From NCBI GenBank assembly GCA_964057225.1, contig OZ059895.1, positions 1,798,001 through 1,862,000 of the forward strand: 64,000 nt of DNA, written 5' to 3'. The notes beneath the pieces are model-generated. The model had not been told where the DNA came from. It worked only from the letters and a program-made list of their open reading frames with translations, and made no database searches. The DNA comes from Auanema rhodensis (taxonomy: Eukaryota; Nematoda; Chromadorea; Rhabditida; Rhabditidae). Positions within the stretch are counted from its first letter, which is position 1. The number at the start of each line of letters is the position of its first letter. Position numbers and translations under genes: made by a program. Shown here one piece after another: positions 12,298-25,100 of the stretch.

Positions 12298-15200
12298 GCA
12301 CCGAGATATCAACTGATATAAGTTCACACTTATATCCTCGATTTTCACCCTGAAGAATTAATTTTTTCGTTGAATAACATCGTCCATCGTCTTTGCCTTG
12401 AAAAATGGAATCTAAAAACATCTACTTTTTGCTAAATTATTTTGAAATTTTTCGAAAAAATTTTTGTCAAAATGTTTTTGGAAGCAATGTTGAGTGTACA
12501 TGGAAACTCAACATACACTAATGCATCATTTTTCAAACGATCATAACTAATTTTTGTATTAAGCGTTTCTCAATGTAGTATAGTGCATTCGATGCGGATT
12601 TTTAAGCTGCGTCGATCTGTGTTATCAGATTTGCGCTAGCTTAAAAATGCACCGAGATATCAACTGATATAAGTTCACACTTATATCCTCGATTTTCACC
12701 CTGAAGAATTAATTTTTTCGTTGAATAACATTGTCCATCGTCTTTGCCTTGAAAAATGGAATCTAAAAACATCTAATTTTTGCTAAATTATTTTGAAATT
12801 TTTCGAAAAAATTTTTGTCAAAATGTTTTTGGAAGCAATGTTGAGTGTACATGGAAACTCAACATACACTAATGCATCATTTTTCAAACGATCATAACTA
12901 ATTTGTGTATTAAGCGTTTCTCAATGTAGTATAGTGCATTCGATGCGGATTTTTGAGCTGCGTCGATCTGTGTTATCAGATTTGCGCTAGCTTAAAAATG
13001 CACCGAGATATCAACTGATATAAGTTCACACTTATATCCTCGATTTTCACCCTGAAGAATTAATTTTTTCGTTGAATAACATTGTCTATCGTCTTTGCCT
13101 TGAAAAATGGAATCTAAAAACATCTATTTTTTGCTAAATTATTTTGAAATTTTTCGAAAAAATTTTTGTCAAAATGTTTTTGGAAGCAATGTTGAGTGTA
13201 CATGGAAACTCAACATACACTAATGCATCATTTTTCAAACGATCATAACTAATTTTTGTATCAAGCGTTTCTCGATGTAGTATAGTGCATTCGATGCGGA
13301 TTTTTAAGCTGCGTCGATCTGTGTTATCAGATTTGCGCTAGCTTAAAAATGCACCGAGATATCAACTGATATAAGTTCACACTTATATCCTCGATTTTCA
13401 CCCTGAAGAATTAATTTTTTCGTTGAATAACATTGTCCATCGTCTTTGCTTTGAAAAATGGAATCTAAAAACATCTAATTTTTGCTAAATTATTTTGAAA
13501 TTTTTCGAAAAAATTTTTGTCAAAATGTTTTTGGAAGCAATGTTGAGTGTACATGGAAACTCAACATACACTAATGCATCATTTTTCAAACGATCATAAC
13601 TAATTTGTGTATTAAGCGTTTCTCAATGTAGTATAGTGCATTCGATGCGGATTTTTGAGCTGCGTCGATCTGTGTTATCAGATTTGCGCTAGCTTAAAAA
13701 TGCACCGAGATATCAACTGATATAAGTTCACACTTATATCCTCGATTTTCACCCTGAAGAATTAATTTTTTCGTTGAATAACATTGTCTATCGTCTTTGC
13801 CTTGAAAAATGGAATCTAAAAACATCTATTTTTTGCTAAATTATTTTGAAATTTTTCGAAAAAATTTTTGTCAAAATGTTTTTGGAAGCAATGTTGAGTG
13901 TACATGGAAACTCAACATACACTAATGCATCATTTTTCAAACGATCATAACTAATTTGTGTATTAAGCGTTTCTCAATGTAGTATAGTGCATTCGATGCG
14001 GATTTTTGAGCTGCGTCGATCTGTGTTATCAGATTTGCGCTAGCTTAAAAATGCACCGAGATATCAACTGATATAAGTTCACACTTATATCCTCGATTTT
14101 CACCCTGAAGAATTAATTTTTTCGTTGAATAACATTGTCTATCGTCTTTGCCTTGAAAAATGGAATCTAAAAACATCTAATTTTTGCTAAATTATTTTGA
14201 AATTTTTCGAAAAAATTTTTGTCAAAATGTTTTTGGAAGCAATGTTGAGTGTACATGGAAACTCAACATACACTAATGCATCATTTTTCAAACGATCATA
14301 ACTAATTTGTGTATTAAGCGTTTCTCAATGTAGTATAGTGCATTCGATGCGGATTTTTGAGCTGCGTCGATCTGTGTTATCAGATTTGCGCTAGCTTAAA
14401 AATGCACCGAGATATCAACTGATATAAGTTCACACTTATATCCTCGATTTTCACCCTGAAGAATTAATTTTTTCGTTGAATAACATTGTCCATCGTCTTT
14501 GCCTTGAAAAATGGAATCTAAAAACATCTAATTTTTGCTAAATTATTTTGAAATTTTTCGAAAAAATTTTTGTCAAAATGTTTTTGGAAGCAATGTTGAG
14601 TGTACATGGAAACTCAACATACACTAATGCATCATTTTTCAAACGATCATAACTAATTTGTGTATTAAGCGTTTCTCAATGTAGTATAGTGCATTCGATG
14701 CGGATTTTTGAGCTGCGTCGATCTGTGTTATCAGATTTGCGCTAGCTTAAAAATGCACCGAGATATCAACTGATATAAGTTCACACTTATATCCTCGATT
14801 TTCACCCTGAAGAATTAATTTTTTCGTTGAATAACATTGTCTATCGTCTTTGCCTTGAAAAATGGAATCTAAAAACATCTACTTTTTGCTAAATTATTTT
14901 GAAATTTTTCGAAAAAATTTTTGTCAAAATGTTTTTGGAAGCAATGTTGAGTGTACATGGAAACTCAACATACACTAATGCATCATTTTTCAAACGATCA
15001 TAACTAATTTTTGTATTAAGCGTTTCTCAATGTAGTATAGTGCATTCGATGCGGATTTTTAAGCTGCGTCGATCTGTGTTATCAGATTTGCGCTAGCTTG
15101 AAAATGCACCGAGATATCAACTGATATAAGTTCACACTTATATCCTCGATTTTCACCCTGAAGAATTAATTTTTTCGTTGAATAACATTGTCCATCGTTT

Positions 15201-16861
15201 TTGCCTTGAAAAAAGGAATCTAAAAACATCTACTTTTTGCTAAATTATTTTGAAATTTTTCGAAAAAATTTTTGTCAAAATGTTTTTGGAAGCAATGTTG
15301 AGTGTACATGGAAACTCAACATACACTAATGAATCATTTTTCAAACGATCATAACTAATTTTTGTATTAAGCGTTTTTCAATGTAGTATAGTGCATTCGA
15401 TGCGGATTTTTAAGCTGCGTCGATCTGTGTTATCAGATTTGCGCTAGCTTAAAAATGCACCGAGATATCAACTGATATAAGTTCACACTTATATCCTCGA
15501 TTTTCACCCTGAAGAATTAATTTTTTCGTTGAATAACATTGTCCATCGTCTTTGCCTTGAAAAATGGAATCTAAAAACATCTAATTTTTGCTAAATTATT
15601 TTGAAATTTTTCGAAAAAATTTTTGTCAAAATGTTTTTGGAAGCAATGTTGAGTGTACATGGAAACTCAACATACACTAATGCATCATTTTTCAAACGAT
15701 CATAACTAATTTTTGTATCAAGCGTTTCTCAATGTAGTATAGTGCATTCGATGCGGATTTTTAAGCTGCGGCGATCTGTGTTATCAGATTTGCGCTAACT
15801 TAAAAATGCACCGAGATATCAACTGATATAAGTTCACACTTATATCCTCGATTTTCACCCTGAAGAATTAATTTTTTCGTTGAATAACATTGTCCATCGT
15901 CTTTGCCTTGAAAAATAGAATCTAAAAACATCTACTTTTTGCTAAATTATTTTGAAATTTTTCGAAAAAATTTTTGTCAAAATGTTTTTGGAAGCAATGT
16001 TGAGTGTACATGGAAACTCAACATACACTAATGCATCATTTTTCAAACGATCATAACTAATTTTTGTATCAAACGTTTCTCAATGTAGTATAGTGCATTC
16101 GATGCGGATTTTTAAGCTGCGTCGATCTGTGTTATCAGATTTGCGCTAGCTTAAAAATGCACCGAGATATCAACTGATATAAGTTCACACTTATATCCTC
16201 GATTTTCACCCTGAAGAATTAATTTTTTCGTTGAATAACATCGTCCATCGTCTTTGCCTTGAAAAATGGAATCTAAAAACATCTACTTTTTGCTAAATTA
16301 TTTTGAAATTTTTCGAAAAAATTTTTGTCAAAATGTTTTTGGAAGCAATGTTGAGTGTACATGGAAACTCAACATACACTAATGCATCATTTTTCAAACG
16401 ATCATAACTAATTTTTGTATCAAACGTTTCTCAATGTAGTATAGTGCATTCGATGCGGATTTTTAAGCTGCGTCGATCTGTGTTATCAGATTTGCGCTAG
16501 CTTAAAAATGCACCGAGATATCAACTGATATAAGTTCACACTTATATCCTCGATTTTCACCCTGAAGAATTAATTTTTTCGTTGAATAACATCGTCCATC
16601 GTCTTTGCCTTGAAAGATGGAATCTAAAAACATCTACTTTTTGCTAAATTATTTTAAAATTTTTCGAAAAAATTTTTGTCAAAATGTTTTTGGAAGCAAT
16701 GTTGAGTGTACATGGAAACTCAACATACACTAATGCATCATTTTTCAAACGATCATAACTAATTTTTGTATTAAGCGTTTCTCAATGTAGTATAGTGCAT
16801 TCGATGCGGATTTTTAAGCTGCGTCGATCTGTGTTATCAGATTTGCGCTAGCTTAAAAATG

Positions 16862-17914
16862 CACCGAGATATCAACTGATATAAGTTCACACTTATATCC
16901 TCGATTTTCACCCTGAAGAATTAATTTTTTCGTTGAATAACATTGTCCATCGTTTTTGCCTTGTAAAAAGGAATCTAAAAACATCTACTTTTTGCTAAAT
17001 TATTTTGAAATTTTTAGAAAAAATTTTTGTCAAAATGTTTTTGGAAGCAATGTTGAGTGTACATGGAAACTCAACATACACTAATGAATCATTTTTCAAA
17101 CGATCATAACTAATTTTTGTATTAAGCGTTTTTCAATGTAGTATAGTGCATTCGATGCGGATTTTTAAGCTGCGTCGATCTGTGTTATCAGATTTGCGCT
17201 AGCTTAAAAATGCACCGAGATATCAACTGATATAAGTTCACACTTATATCCTCGATTTTCACCCTGAAGAATTAATTTTTTCGTTGAATAACATTGTCCA
17301 TCGTCTTTGCCTTGAAAAATGGAATCTAAAAACATCTACTTTTTGCTAAATTATTTTGAAATTTTTCGAAAAAATTTTTGTCAAAATGTTTTTGGAAGCA
17401 ATGTTGAGTGTACATGGAAACTCAACATACACTAATGCATCATTTTTCAAACGATCATAACTAATTTTTGTATCAAACGTTTCTCAATGTAGTATAGTGC
17501 ATTCGATGCGAATTTTTAAGCTGCGTCGATCTGTGTTATCAGATTTGCGCTAGCTTAAAAATGCACCGAGATATCAACTGATATAAGTTCACACTTATAT
17601 CCTCGATTTTCACCCTGAAGAATTAATTTTTTCGTTGAATAACATTGTCCATCGTCTTTGCCTTGAAAAATGGAATCTAAAAACATCTACTTTTTGCTAA
17701 ATTATTTTGAAATTTTTCGAAAAAATTTTTGTCAAAATGTTTTTGGAAGCAATGTTGAGTGTACATGGACACTCAACATACACTAATGCATCATTTTTCA
17801 AACGATCATAACTAATTTTTGTATCAAGCGTTTCTCGATGTAGTATAGTGCATTCGATGCGGATTTTTAAGCTGCGTCGATCTGTGTTATCAGATTTGCG
17901 CTAGCTTAAAAATG
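16862..17914 (+). repeat. Three-monomer higher-order unit, copy 1 (1053 bp)
   Basis: Monomer 1 has 93T, 103T, 108A, 155A, 226A and 271T. Monomer 2 has 265A and A at 299 (GCGAATT). Monomer 3 has 207C and 274G. The next 1053 bp carries every one of these markers in the same order. Confidence 0.9.
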
Positions 17915-18967
17915 CACCGAGATATCAACTGATATAAGTTCACACTTATATCCTCGATTTTCACCCTGAAGAATTAATTTTTTCGTTGAATAACATTGTC
18001 CATCGTTTTTGCCTTGTAAAAAGGAATCTAAAAACATCTACTTTTTGCTAAATTATTTTGAAATTTTTAGAAAAAATTTTTGTCAAAATGTTTTTGGAAG
18101 CAATGTTGAGTGTACATGGAAACTCAACATACACTAATGAATCATTTTTCAAACGATCATAACTAATTTTTGTATTAAGCGTTTTTCAATGTAGTATAGT
18201 GCATTCGATGCGGATTTTTAAGCTGCGTCGATCTGTGTTATCAGATTTGCGCTAGCTTAAAAATGCACCGAGATATCAACTGATATAAGTTCACACTTAT
18301 ATCCTCGATTTTCACCCTGAAGAATTAATTTTTTCGTTGAATAACATTGTCCATCGTCTTTGCCTTGAAAAATGGAATCTAAAAACATCTACTTTTTGCT
18401 AAATTATTTTGAAATTTTTCGAAAAAATTTTTGTCAAAATGTTTTTGGAAGCAATGTTGAGTGTACATGGAAACTCAACATACACTAATGCATCATTTTT
18501 CAAACGATCATAACTAATTTTTGTATCAAACGTTTCTCAATGTAGTATAGTGCATTCGATGCGAATTTTTAAGCTGCGTCGATCTGTGTTATCAGATTTG
18601 CGCTAGCTTAAAAATGCACCGAGATATCAACTGATATAAGTTCACACTTATATCCTCGATTTTCACCCTGAAGAATTAATTTTTTCGTTGAATAACATTG
18701 TCCATCGTCTTTGCCTTGAAAAATGGAATCTAAAAACATCTACTTTTTGCTAAATTATTTTGAAATTTTTCGAAAAAATTTTTGTCAAAATGTTTTTGGA
18801 AGCAATGTTGAGTGTACATGGACACTCAACATACACTAATGCATCATTTTTCAAACGATCATAACTAATTTTTGTATCAAGCGTTTCTCGATGTAGTATA
18901 GTGCATTCGATGCGGATTTTTAAGCTGCGTCGATCTGTGTTATCAGATTTGCGCTAGCTTAAAAATG
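17915..18967 (+). repeat. Three-monomer higher-order unit, copy 2 (1053 bp)
   Basis: By reading, this copy is indistinguishable from 16862-17914, including the private markers 155A, 226A, 299A and 207C. This indicates a very recent tandem duplication, or an assembly duplication of the same unit. Confidence 0.9.
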
Positions 18968-21900
18968 CACCGAGATATCAACTGATATAAGTTCACACTT
19001 ATATCCTCGATTTTCACCCTGAAGAATTAATTTTTTCGTTGAATAACATTGTCCATCGTCTTTGCCTTGAAAAATGAAATCTAAAAACATCTACTTTTTG
19101 CTAAATTATTTTGAAATTTTTCGAAAAAATTTTTGTCAAAATGTTTTTGGAAGCAATGTTGAGTGTACATGGAAACTCAACATACACTAATGCATCATTT
19201 TTCAAACAATCATAACTAATTTGTGTATTAAGCGTTTCTCAATGTAGTATAGTGCATTCGATGCGGATTTTTGAGCTGCGTCGATCTGTGTTATCAGATT
19301 TGCGCTAGCTTAAAAATGCACCGAGATATCAACTGATATAAGTTCACACTTATATCCTCGATTTTCACCCTGAAGAATTAATTTTTTCGTTGAATAACAT
19401 TGTCTATCGTCTTTGCCTTGAAAAATGGAATCTAAAAACATCTATTTTTTGCTAAATTATTTTGAAATTTTTCGAAAAAATTTTTGTCAAAATGTTTTTG
19501 GAAGCAATGTTGAGTGTACATGGAAACTCAACATACACTAATGCATCATTTTTCAAACGATCATAACTAATTTTTGTATCAAGCGTTTCTCGATGTAGTA
19601 TAGTGCATTCGATGCGGATTTTTAAGCTGCGTCGATCTGTGTTATCAGATTTGCGCTAGCTTAAAAATGCACCGAGATATCAACTGATATAAGTTCACAC
19701 TTATATCCTCGATTTTCACCCTGAAGAATTAATTTTTTCGTTGAATAACATTGTCCATCGTCTTTGCCTTGAAAAATGGAATCTAAAAACATCTAATTTT
19801 TGCTAAATTATTTTGAAATTTTTCGAAAAAATTTTTGTCAAAATGTTTTTGGAAGCAATGTTGAGTGTACATGGAAACTCAACATACACTAATGCATCAT
19901 TTTTCAAACGATCATAACTAATTTTTGTATCAAGCGTTTCTCAATGTAGTATAGTGCATTCGATGCGGATTTTTAAGCTGCGGCGATCTGTGTTATCAGA
20001 TTTGCGCTAACTTAAAAATGCACCGAGATATCAACTGATATAAGTTCACACTTATATCCTCGATTTTCACCCTGAAGAATTAATTTTTTCGTTGAATAAC
20101 ATTGTCCATCGTCTTTGCCTTGAAAAATAGAATCTGAAAACATCTACTTTTTGCTAAATTATTTTGAAATTTTTCGAAAAAATTTTTGTCAAAATGTTTT
20201 TGGAAGCAATGTTGAGTGTACATGGAAACTCAACATACACTAATGCATCATTTTTCAAACGATCATAACTAATTTTTGTATCAAACGTTTCTCAATGTAG
20301 TATAGTGCATTCGATGCGGATTTTTAAGCTGCGTCGATCTGTGTTATCAGATTTGCGCTAGCTTAAAAATGCACCGAGATATCAACTGATATAAGTTCAC
20401 ACTTATATCCTCGATTTTCACCCTGAAGAATTAATTTTTTCGTTGAATAACATCGTCCATCGTCTTTGCCTTGAAAAATGGAATCTAAAAACATCTACTT
20501 TTTGCTAAATTATTTTGAAATTTTTCGAAAAAATTTTTGTCAAAATGTTTTTGGAAGCAATGTTGAGTGTACATGGAAACTCAACATACACTAATGCATC
20601 ATTTTTCAAACGATCATAACTAATTTTTGTATTAAGCGTTTCTCAATGTAGTATAGTGCATTCGATGCGGATTTTTAAGCTGCGTCGATCTGTGTTATCA
20701 GATTTGCGCTAGCTTGAAAATGCACCGAGATATCAACTGATATAAGTTCACACTTATATCCTCGATTTTCACCCTGAAGAATTAATTTTTTCGTTGAATA
20801 ACATTGTCCATCGTTTTTGCCTTGAAAAGAGGAATCTAAAAACATCTACTTTTTGCTAAATTATTTTGAAATTTTTCGAAAAAATTTTTGTCAAAATGTT
20901 TTTGGAAGCAATGTTGAGTGTACATGGAAACTCAACATACACTAATGCATCATTTTTCAAACGATCATAACTAATTTTTGTATTAAGCTTTTCTCAATGT
21001 AGTATAGTGCATTCGATGCGGATTTTTAAGCTGCGTCGATCTGTGTTATCAGATTTGCGCTAGCTTAAAAATGCACCGAGATATCAACTGATATAAGTTC
21101 ACACTTATATCCTCGATTTTCACCCTGAAGAATTAATTTTTTCGTTGAATAACATCGTCCATCGTCTTTGCCTTGAAAAATGGAATCTAAAAACATCTAC
21201 TTTTTGCTAAATTATTTTGAAATTTTTCGAAAAAATTTTTGTCAAAATGTTTTTGGAAGCAATGTTGAGTGTACATGGAAACTCAACATACACTAATGCA
21301 TCATTTTTCAAACGATCATAACTAATTTTTGTATTAAGCTTTTCTCAATGTAGTATAGTGCATTCGATGCGGATTTTTAAGCTGCGTCGATCTGTGTTAT
21401 CAGATTTGCGCTAGCTTAAAAATGCACCGAGATATCAACTGATATAAATTCACACTTATATCCTCGATTTTCACCCTGAAGAATTAATTTTTTCGTTGAA
21501 TAACATCGTCCATCGTCTTTGCCTTGAAAAATGGAATTTAAAAACATCTACTTTTTGCTAAATTATTTTGAAATTTTTCGAAAAAATTTTTGTCAAAATG
21601 TTTTTGGAAGCAATGTTGAGTGTACATGGAAACTCAACATACACTAATGCATCATTTTTCAAACGATCATAACTAATTTTTGTATTAAGCTTTTCTCAAT
21701 GTAGTATAGTGCATTCGATGCGGATTTTTAAGCTGCGTCGATCTGTGTTATCAGATTTGCGCTAGCTTAAAAATGCACCGAGATATCAACTGATATAAGT
21801 TCACACTTATATCCTCGATTTTCACCCTGAAGAATTAATTTTTTCGTTGAATAACATCGTCCATCGTCTTTGCCTTGAAAAATGGAATCTAAAAACATCT

Positions 21901-22126
21901 ACTTTTTGCTAAATTATTTTGAAATTTTTCGAAAAAATTTTTGTCAAAATGTTTTTGGAAGCAATGTTGAGTGTACATGGAAACTCAACATACACTAATG
22001 CATCATTTTTCAAACGATCATAACTAATTTTTGTATTAAGCTTTTCTCAATGTAGTATAGTGCATTCGATGCGGATTTTTAAGCTGCGTCGATCTGTGTT
22101 ATCAGATTTGCGCTAGCTTAAAAATG
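18968..22126 (+). repeat. Transition from left to middle domain (9 monomers)
   Basis: The first two copies are left types: 110A with 241A, 256G and 306G, then 127T with 274G. The 314G/341A then 109A cassette follows at 19670-20371. From 20372 onward C at 83 dominates. From 20723 onward four successive copies carry T at 267, which makes AAGCTT. This is the first run of the type that marks the middle and right domains. The copy at 20723 keeps 93T, showing a mixed history. Confidence 0.75.
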
Positions 22127-25100
22127 CACCGAGATATCAACTGATATAAGTTCACACTTATATCCTCGATTTTCACCCTGAAGAATTAATTTTTTCGTTG
22201 AATAACATCGTCCATCGTCTTTGCCTTAAAAAATGGAATCTAAAAACATCTACTTTTTGCTAAATTATTTTGAAATTTTTCGAAAAAATTTTTGTCAAAA
22301 TGTTTTTGGAAGCAATGTTGAGTGTACATGGAAACTCAACATACACTAATGCATCATTTTTCAAACGATCATAACTAATTTTTGTATTAAGCGTTTCTCA
22401 ATGTAGTATAGTGCATTCGATGCGGATTTTTAAGCTGCGTCGATCTGTGTTATCAGATTTGCGCTAGCTTAAAAATGAACCGAGATATCAACTGATATAA
22501 GTTCACACTTATATCCTCGATTTTCACCCTGAAGAATTAATTTTTTCGTTGAATAACATCGTCCATCGTCTTTGCCTTGAAAAATGGAATCTAAAAACAT
22601 CTACTTTTTGCTAAATTATTTTGAAATTTTTCGAAAAAATTTTTGTCAAAATGTTTTTGGAAGCAATGTTGAGTGTACATGGAAACTCAACATACACTAA
22701 TGCATCATTTTTCAAACGATTATAACTAATTTTTGTATTAAGCGTTTCTCAATGTAGTATAGTGCATTCGATGCGGATTTTTAAGCTGCGTCGATCTGTG
22801 TTATCAGATTTGCGCTAGCTTAAAAATGCACCGAGATATCAACTGATATAAGTTCACACTTATATCCTCGATTTTCACCCTGAAGAATTAATTTTTTCGT
22901 TGAATAACATCGTCCATCGTCTTTGCCTTGAAAAATGGAATCTAAAAACATCTACTTTTTGCTAAATTATTTTGAAATTTTTCGAAAAAATTTTTGTCAA
23001 AATGTTTTTGGAAGCAATGTTGAGTGTACATGGAAACTCAACATACACTAATGCATCATTTTTCAAACGATCATAACTAATTTTTGTATTAAACGTTTCT
23101 CAATGTAGTATAGTGCATTCGATGCGGATTTTTAAGCTGCGTCGATCTGTGTTATCAGATTTGCGCTAGCTTAAAAATGCACCGAGATATCAACTGATAT
23201 AAGTTCACACTTATATCCTCGATTTTCACCCTGAAGAATTAATTTTTTCGTTGAATAACATCGTCCATCGTCTTTGCCTTGAAAAATGGAATCTAAAAAC
23301 ATCTACTTTTTGCTAAATTATTTTGAAATTTTTCGAAAAAATTTTTGTCAAAATGTTTTTGGAAGCAATGTTGAGTGTACATGGAAACTCAACATACACT
23401 AATGCATCATTTTTCAAACGATCATAACAAATTTTGGTATCAAGCGTTTCTCAATGTAGTATAGTGCATTCGATGCGGATTTTTAAGCTGCGGCAATCTG
23501 TGTTATCAGATTTGCGCTAACTTAAAAATGCACCGAGATATCAACTGATATAAGTTCACACTTATATCCTCGATTTTCACCCTGAAGAATTAATTTTTTC
23601 GTTGAATAACATCGTCCATCGTCTTTGCCTTGAAAAATGGAATCTAAAAACATCTACTTTTTGCTAAATTATTTTGAAATTTTTCGAAAAAATTTTTGTC
23701 AAAATGTTTTTGGAAGCAATGTTGAGTGTACATGGAAACTCAACATACACTAATGCATCATTTTTCAAACGATCATAACTAATTTTTGTATTAAGCTTTT
23801 CTCAATGTAGTATAGTGCATTCGATGCGGATTTTTAAGCTGCGTCGATCTGTGTTATCAGATTTGCGCTAGCTTAAAAATGCACCGAGATATCAACTGAT
23901 ATAAGTTCACACTTATATCCTCGATTTTCACCCTGAAGAATTAATTTTTTCGTTGAATAACATCGTCCATCGTCTTTGCCTTGAAAAATGGAATCTAAAA
24001 ACATCTACGTTTTGCTAAATTATTTTGAAATTTTTCGAAAAAATTTTTGTCAAAATGTTTTTGGAAGCAATGTTGAGTGTACATGGAAACTCAACATACA
24101 CTAATGCATCATTTTTCAAACGATCATAACTAATTTTTGTATTAAACGTTTCTCAATGTAGTATAGTGCATTCGATGCGGATTTTTAAGCTGCGTCGATC
24201 TGTGTTATCAGATTTGCGCTAGCTTAAAAATGCACCGAGATATCAACTGATATAAGTTCACACTTATATCCTCGATTTTCACCCTGAAGAATTAATTTTT
24301 TCGTTGAATAACATCGTCCATCGTCTTTGCCTTGAAAAATGGAATCTAAAAACATCTACTTTTTGCTAAATTATTTTGAAATTTTTCGAAAAAATTTTTG
24401 TCAAAATGTTTTTGGAAGCAATGTTGAGTGTACATGGAAACTCAACATACACTAATGCATCATTTTTCAAACGATCATAACAAATTTTGGTATCAAGCGT
24501 TTCTCAATGTAGTATAGTGCATTCGATGCGGATTTTTAAGCTGCGGCAATCTGTGTTATCAGATTTGCGCTAACTTAAAAATGCACCGAGATATCAACTG
24601 ATATAAGTTCACACTTATATCCTCGATTTTCACCCTGAAGAATTAATTTTTTCGTTGAATAACATCGTCCATCGTCTTTGCCTTGAAAAATGGAATCTAA
24701 AAACATCTACTTTTTGCTAAATTATTTTGAAATTTTTCGAAAAAATTTTTGTCAAAATGTTTTTGGAAGCAATGTTGAGTGTACATGGAAACTCAACATA
24801 CACTAATGCATCATTTTTCAAACGATCATAACTAATTTTTGTATTAAGCTTTTCTCAATGTAGTATAGTGCATTCGATGCGGATTTTTAAGCTGCGTCGA
24901 TCTGTGTTATCAGATTTGCGCTAGCTTAAAAATGCACCGAGATATCAACTGATATAAGTTCACACTTATATCCTCGATTTTCACCCTGAAGAATTAATTT
25001 TTTCGTTGAATAACATCGTCCATCGTCTTTGCCTTGAAAAATGGAATCTAAAAACATCTACGTTTTGCTAAATTATTTTGAAATTTTTCGAAAAAATTTT

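Larger units (their letters stand above)
11948..12298 (+). repeat. Reference monomer matching the array consensus
   Basis: This copy carries the commonest base at nearly every variable site: C at 27, C at 83, C at 87, T at 108, C at 127, T at 256, TT at 261-262, G at 265, G at 267, A at 306, T at 314 and G at 341. I use it as the numbering reference. It holds an EcoRV site (GATATC, 7-12), an NheI site (GCTAGC, 337-342), A/T tracts near 103-107, 116-120 and 157-167, and the dyads described separately. The next copy (12299-12649) looks identical. No open reading frame of note occurs in any frame. 351 bp is about two nucleosome repeat lengths, a common size for satellites. Confidence 0.9.
10895..16861 (+). 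repeat. Left-domain block of 17 monomers, no strict period
   Basis: The 314G/341A then 109A/265A cassette occurs at 11246-11947 and 15458-16159, 12 monomers apart. The copies at 11948 and 12299 look identical. Five of the six copies from 12650 to 14755 carry 256G and 306G, with 127A or 127T. The copy at 15107 introduces 93T, 108A, 226A and 271T. 345G at the end of the copy at 14756 precedes it. The copy at 16511 has private changes in its A-run and at 146. Confidence 0.75.

Noticed and set aside
11246-20371. A strict 12-monomer higher-order repeat
   Set aside because: The 314G/341A cassette recurs every 12 monomers at 11246, 15458 and 19670, but most monomers between do not match at that offset.
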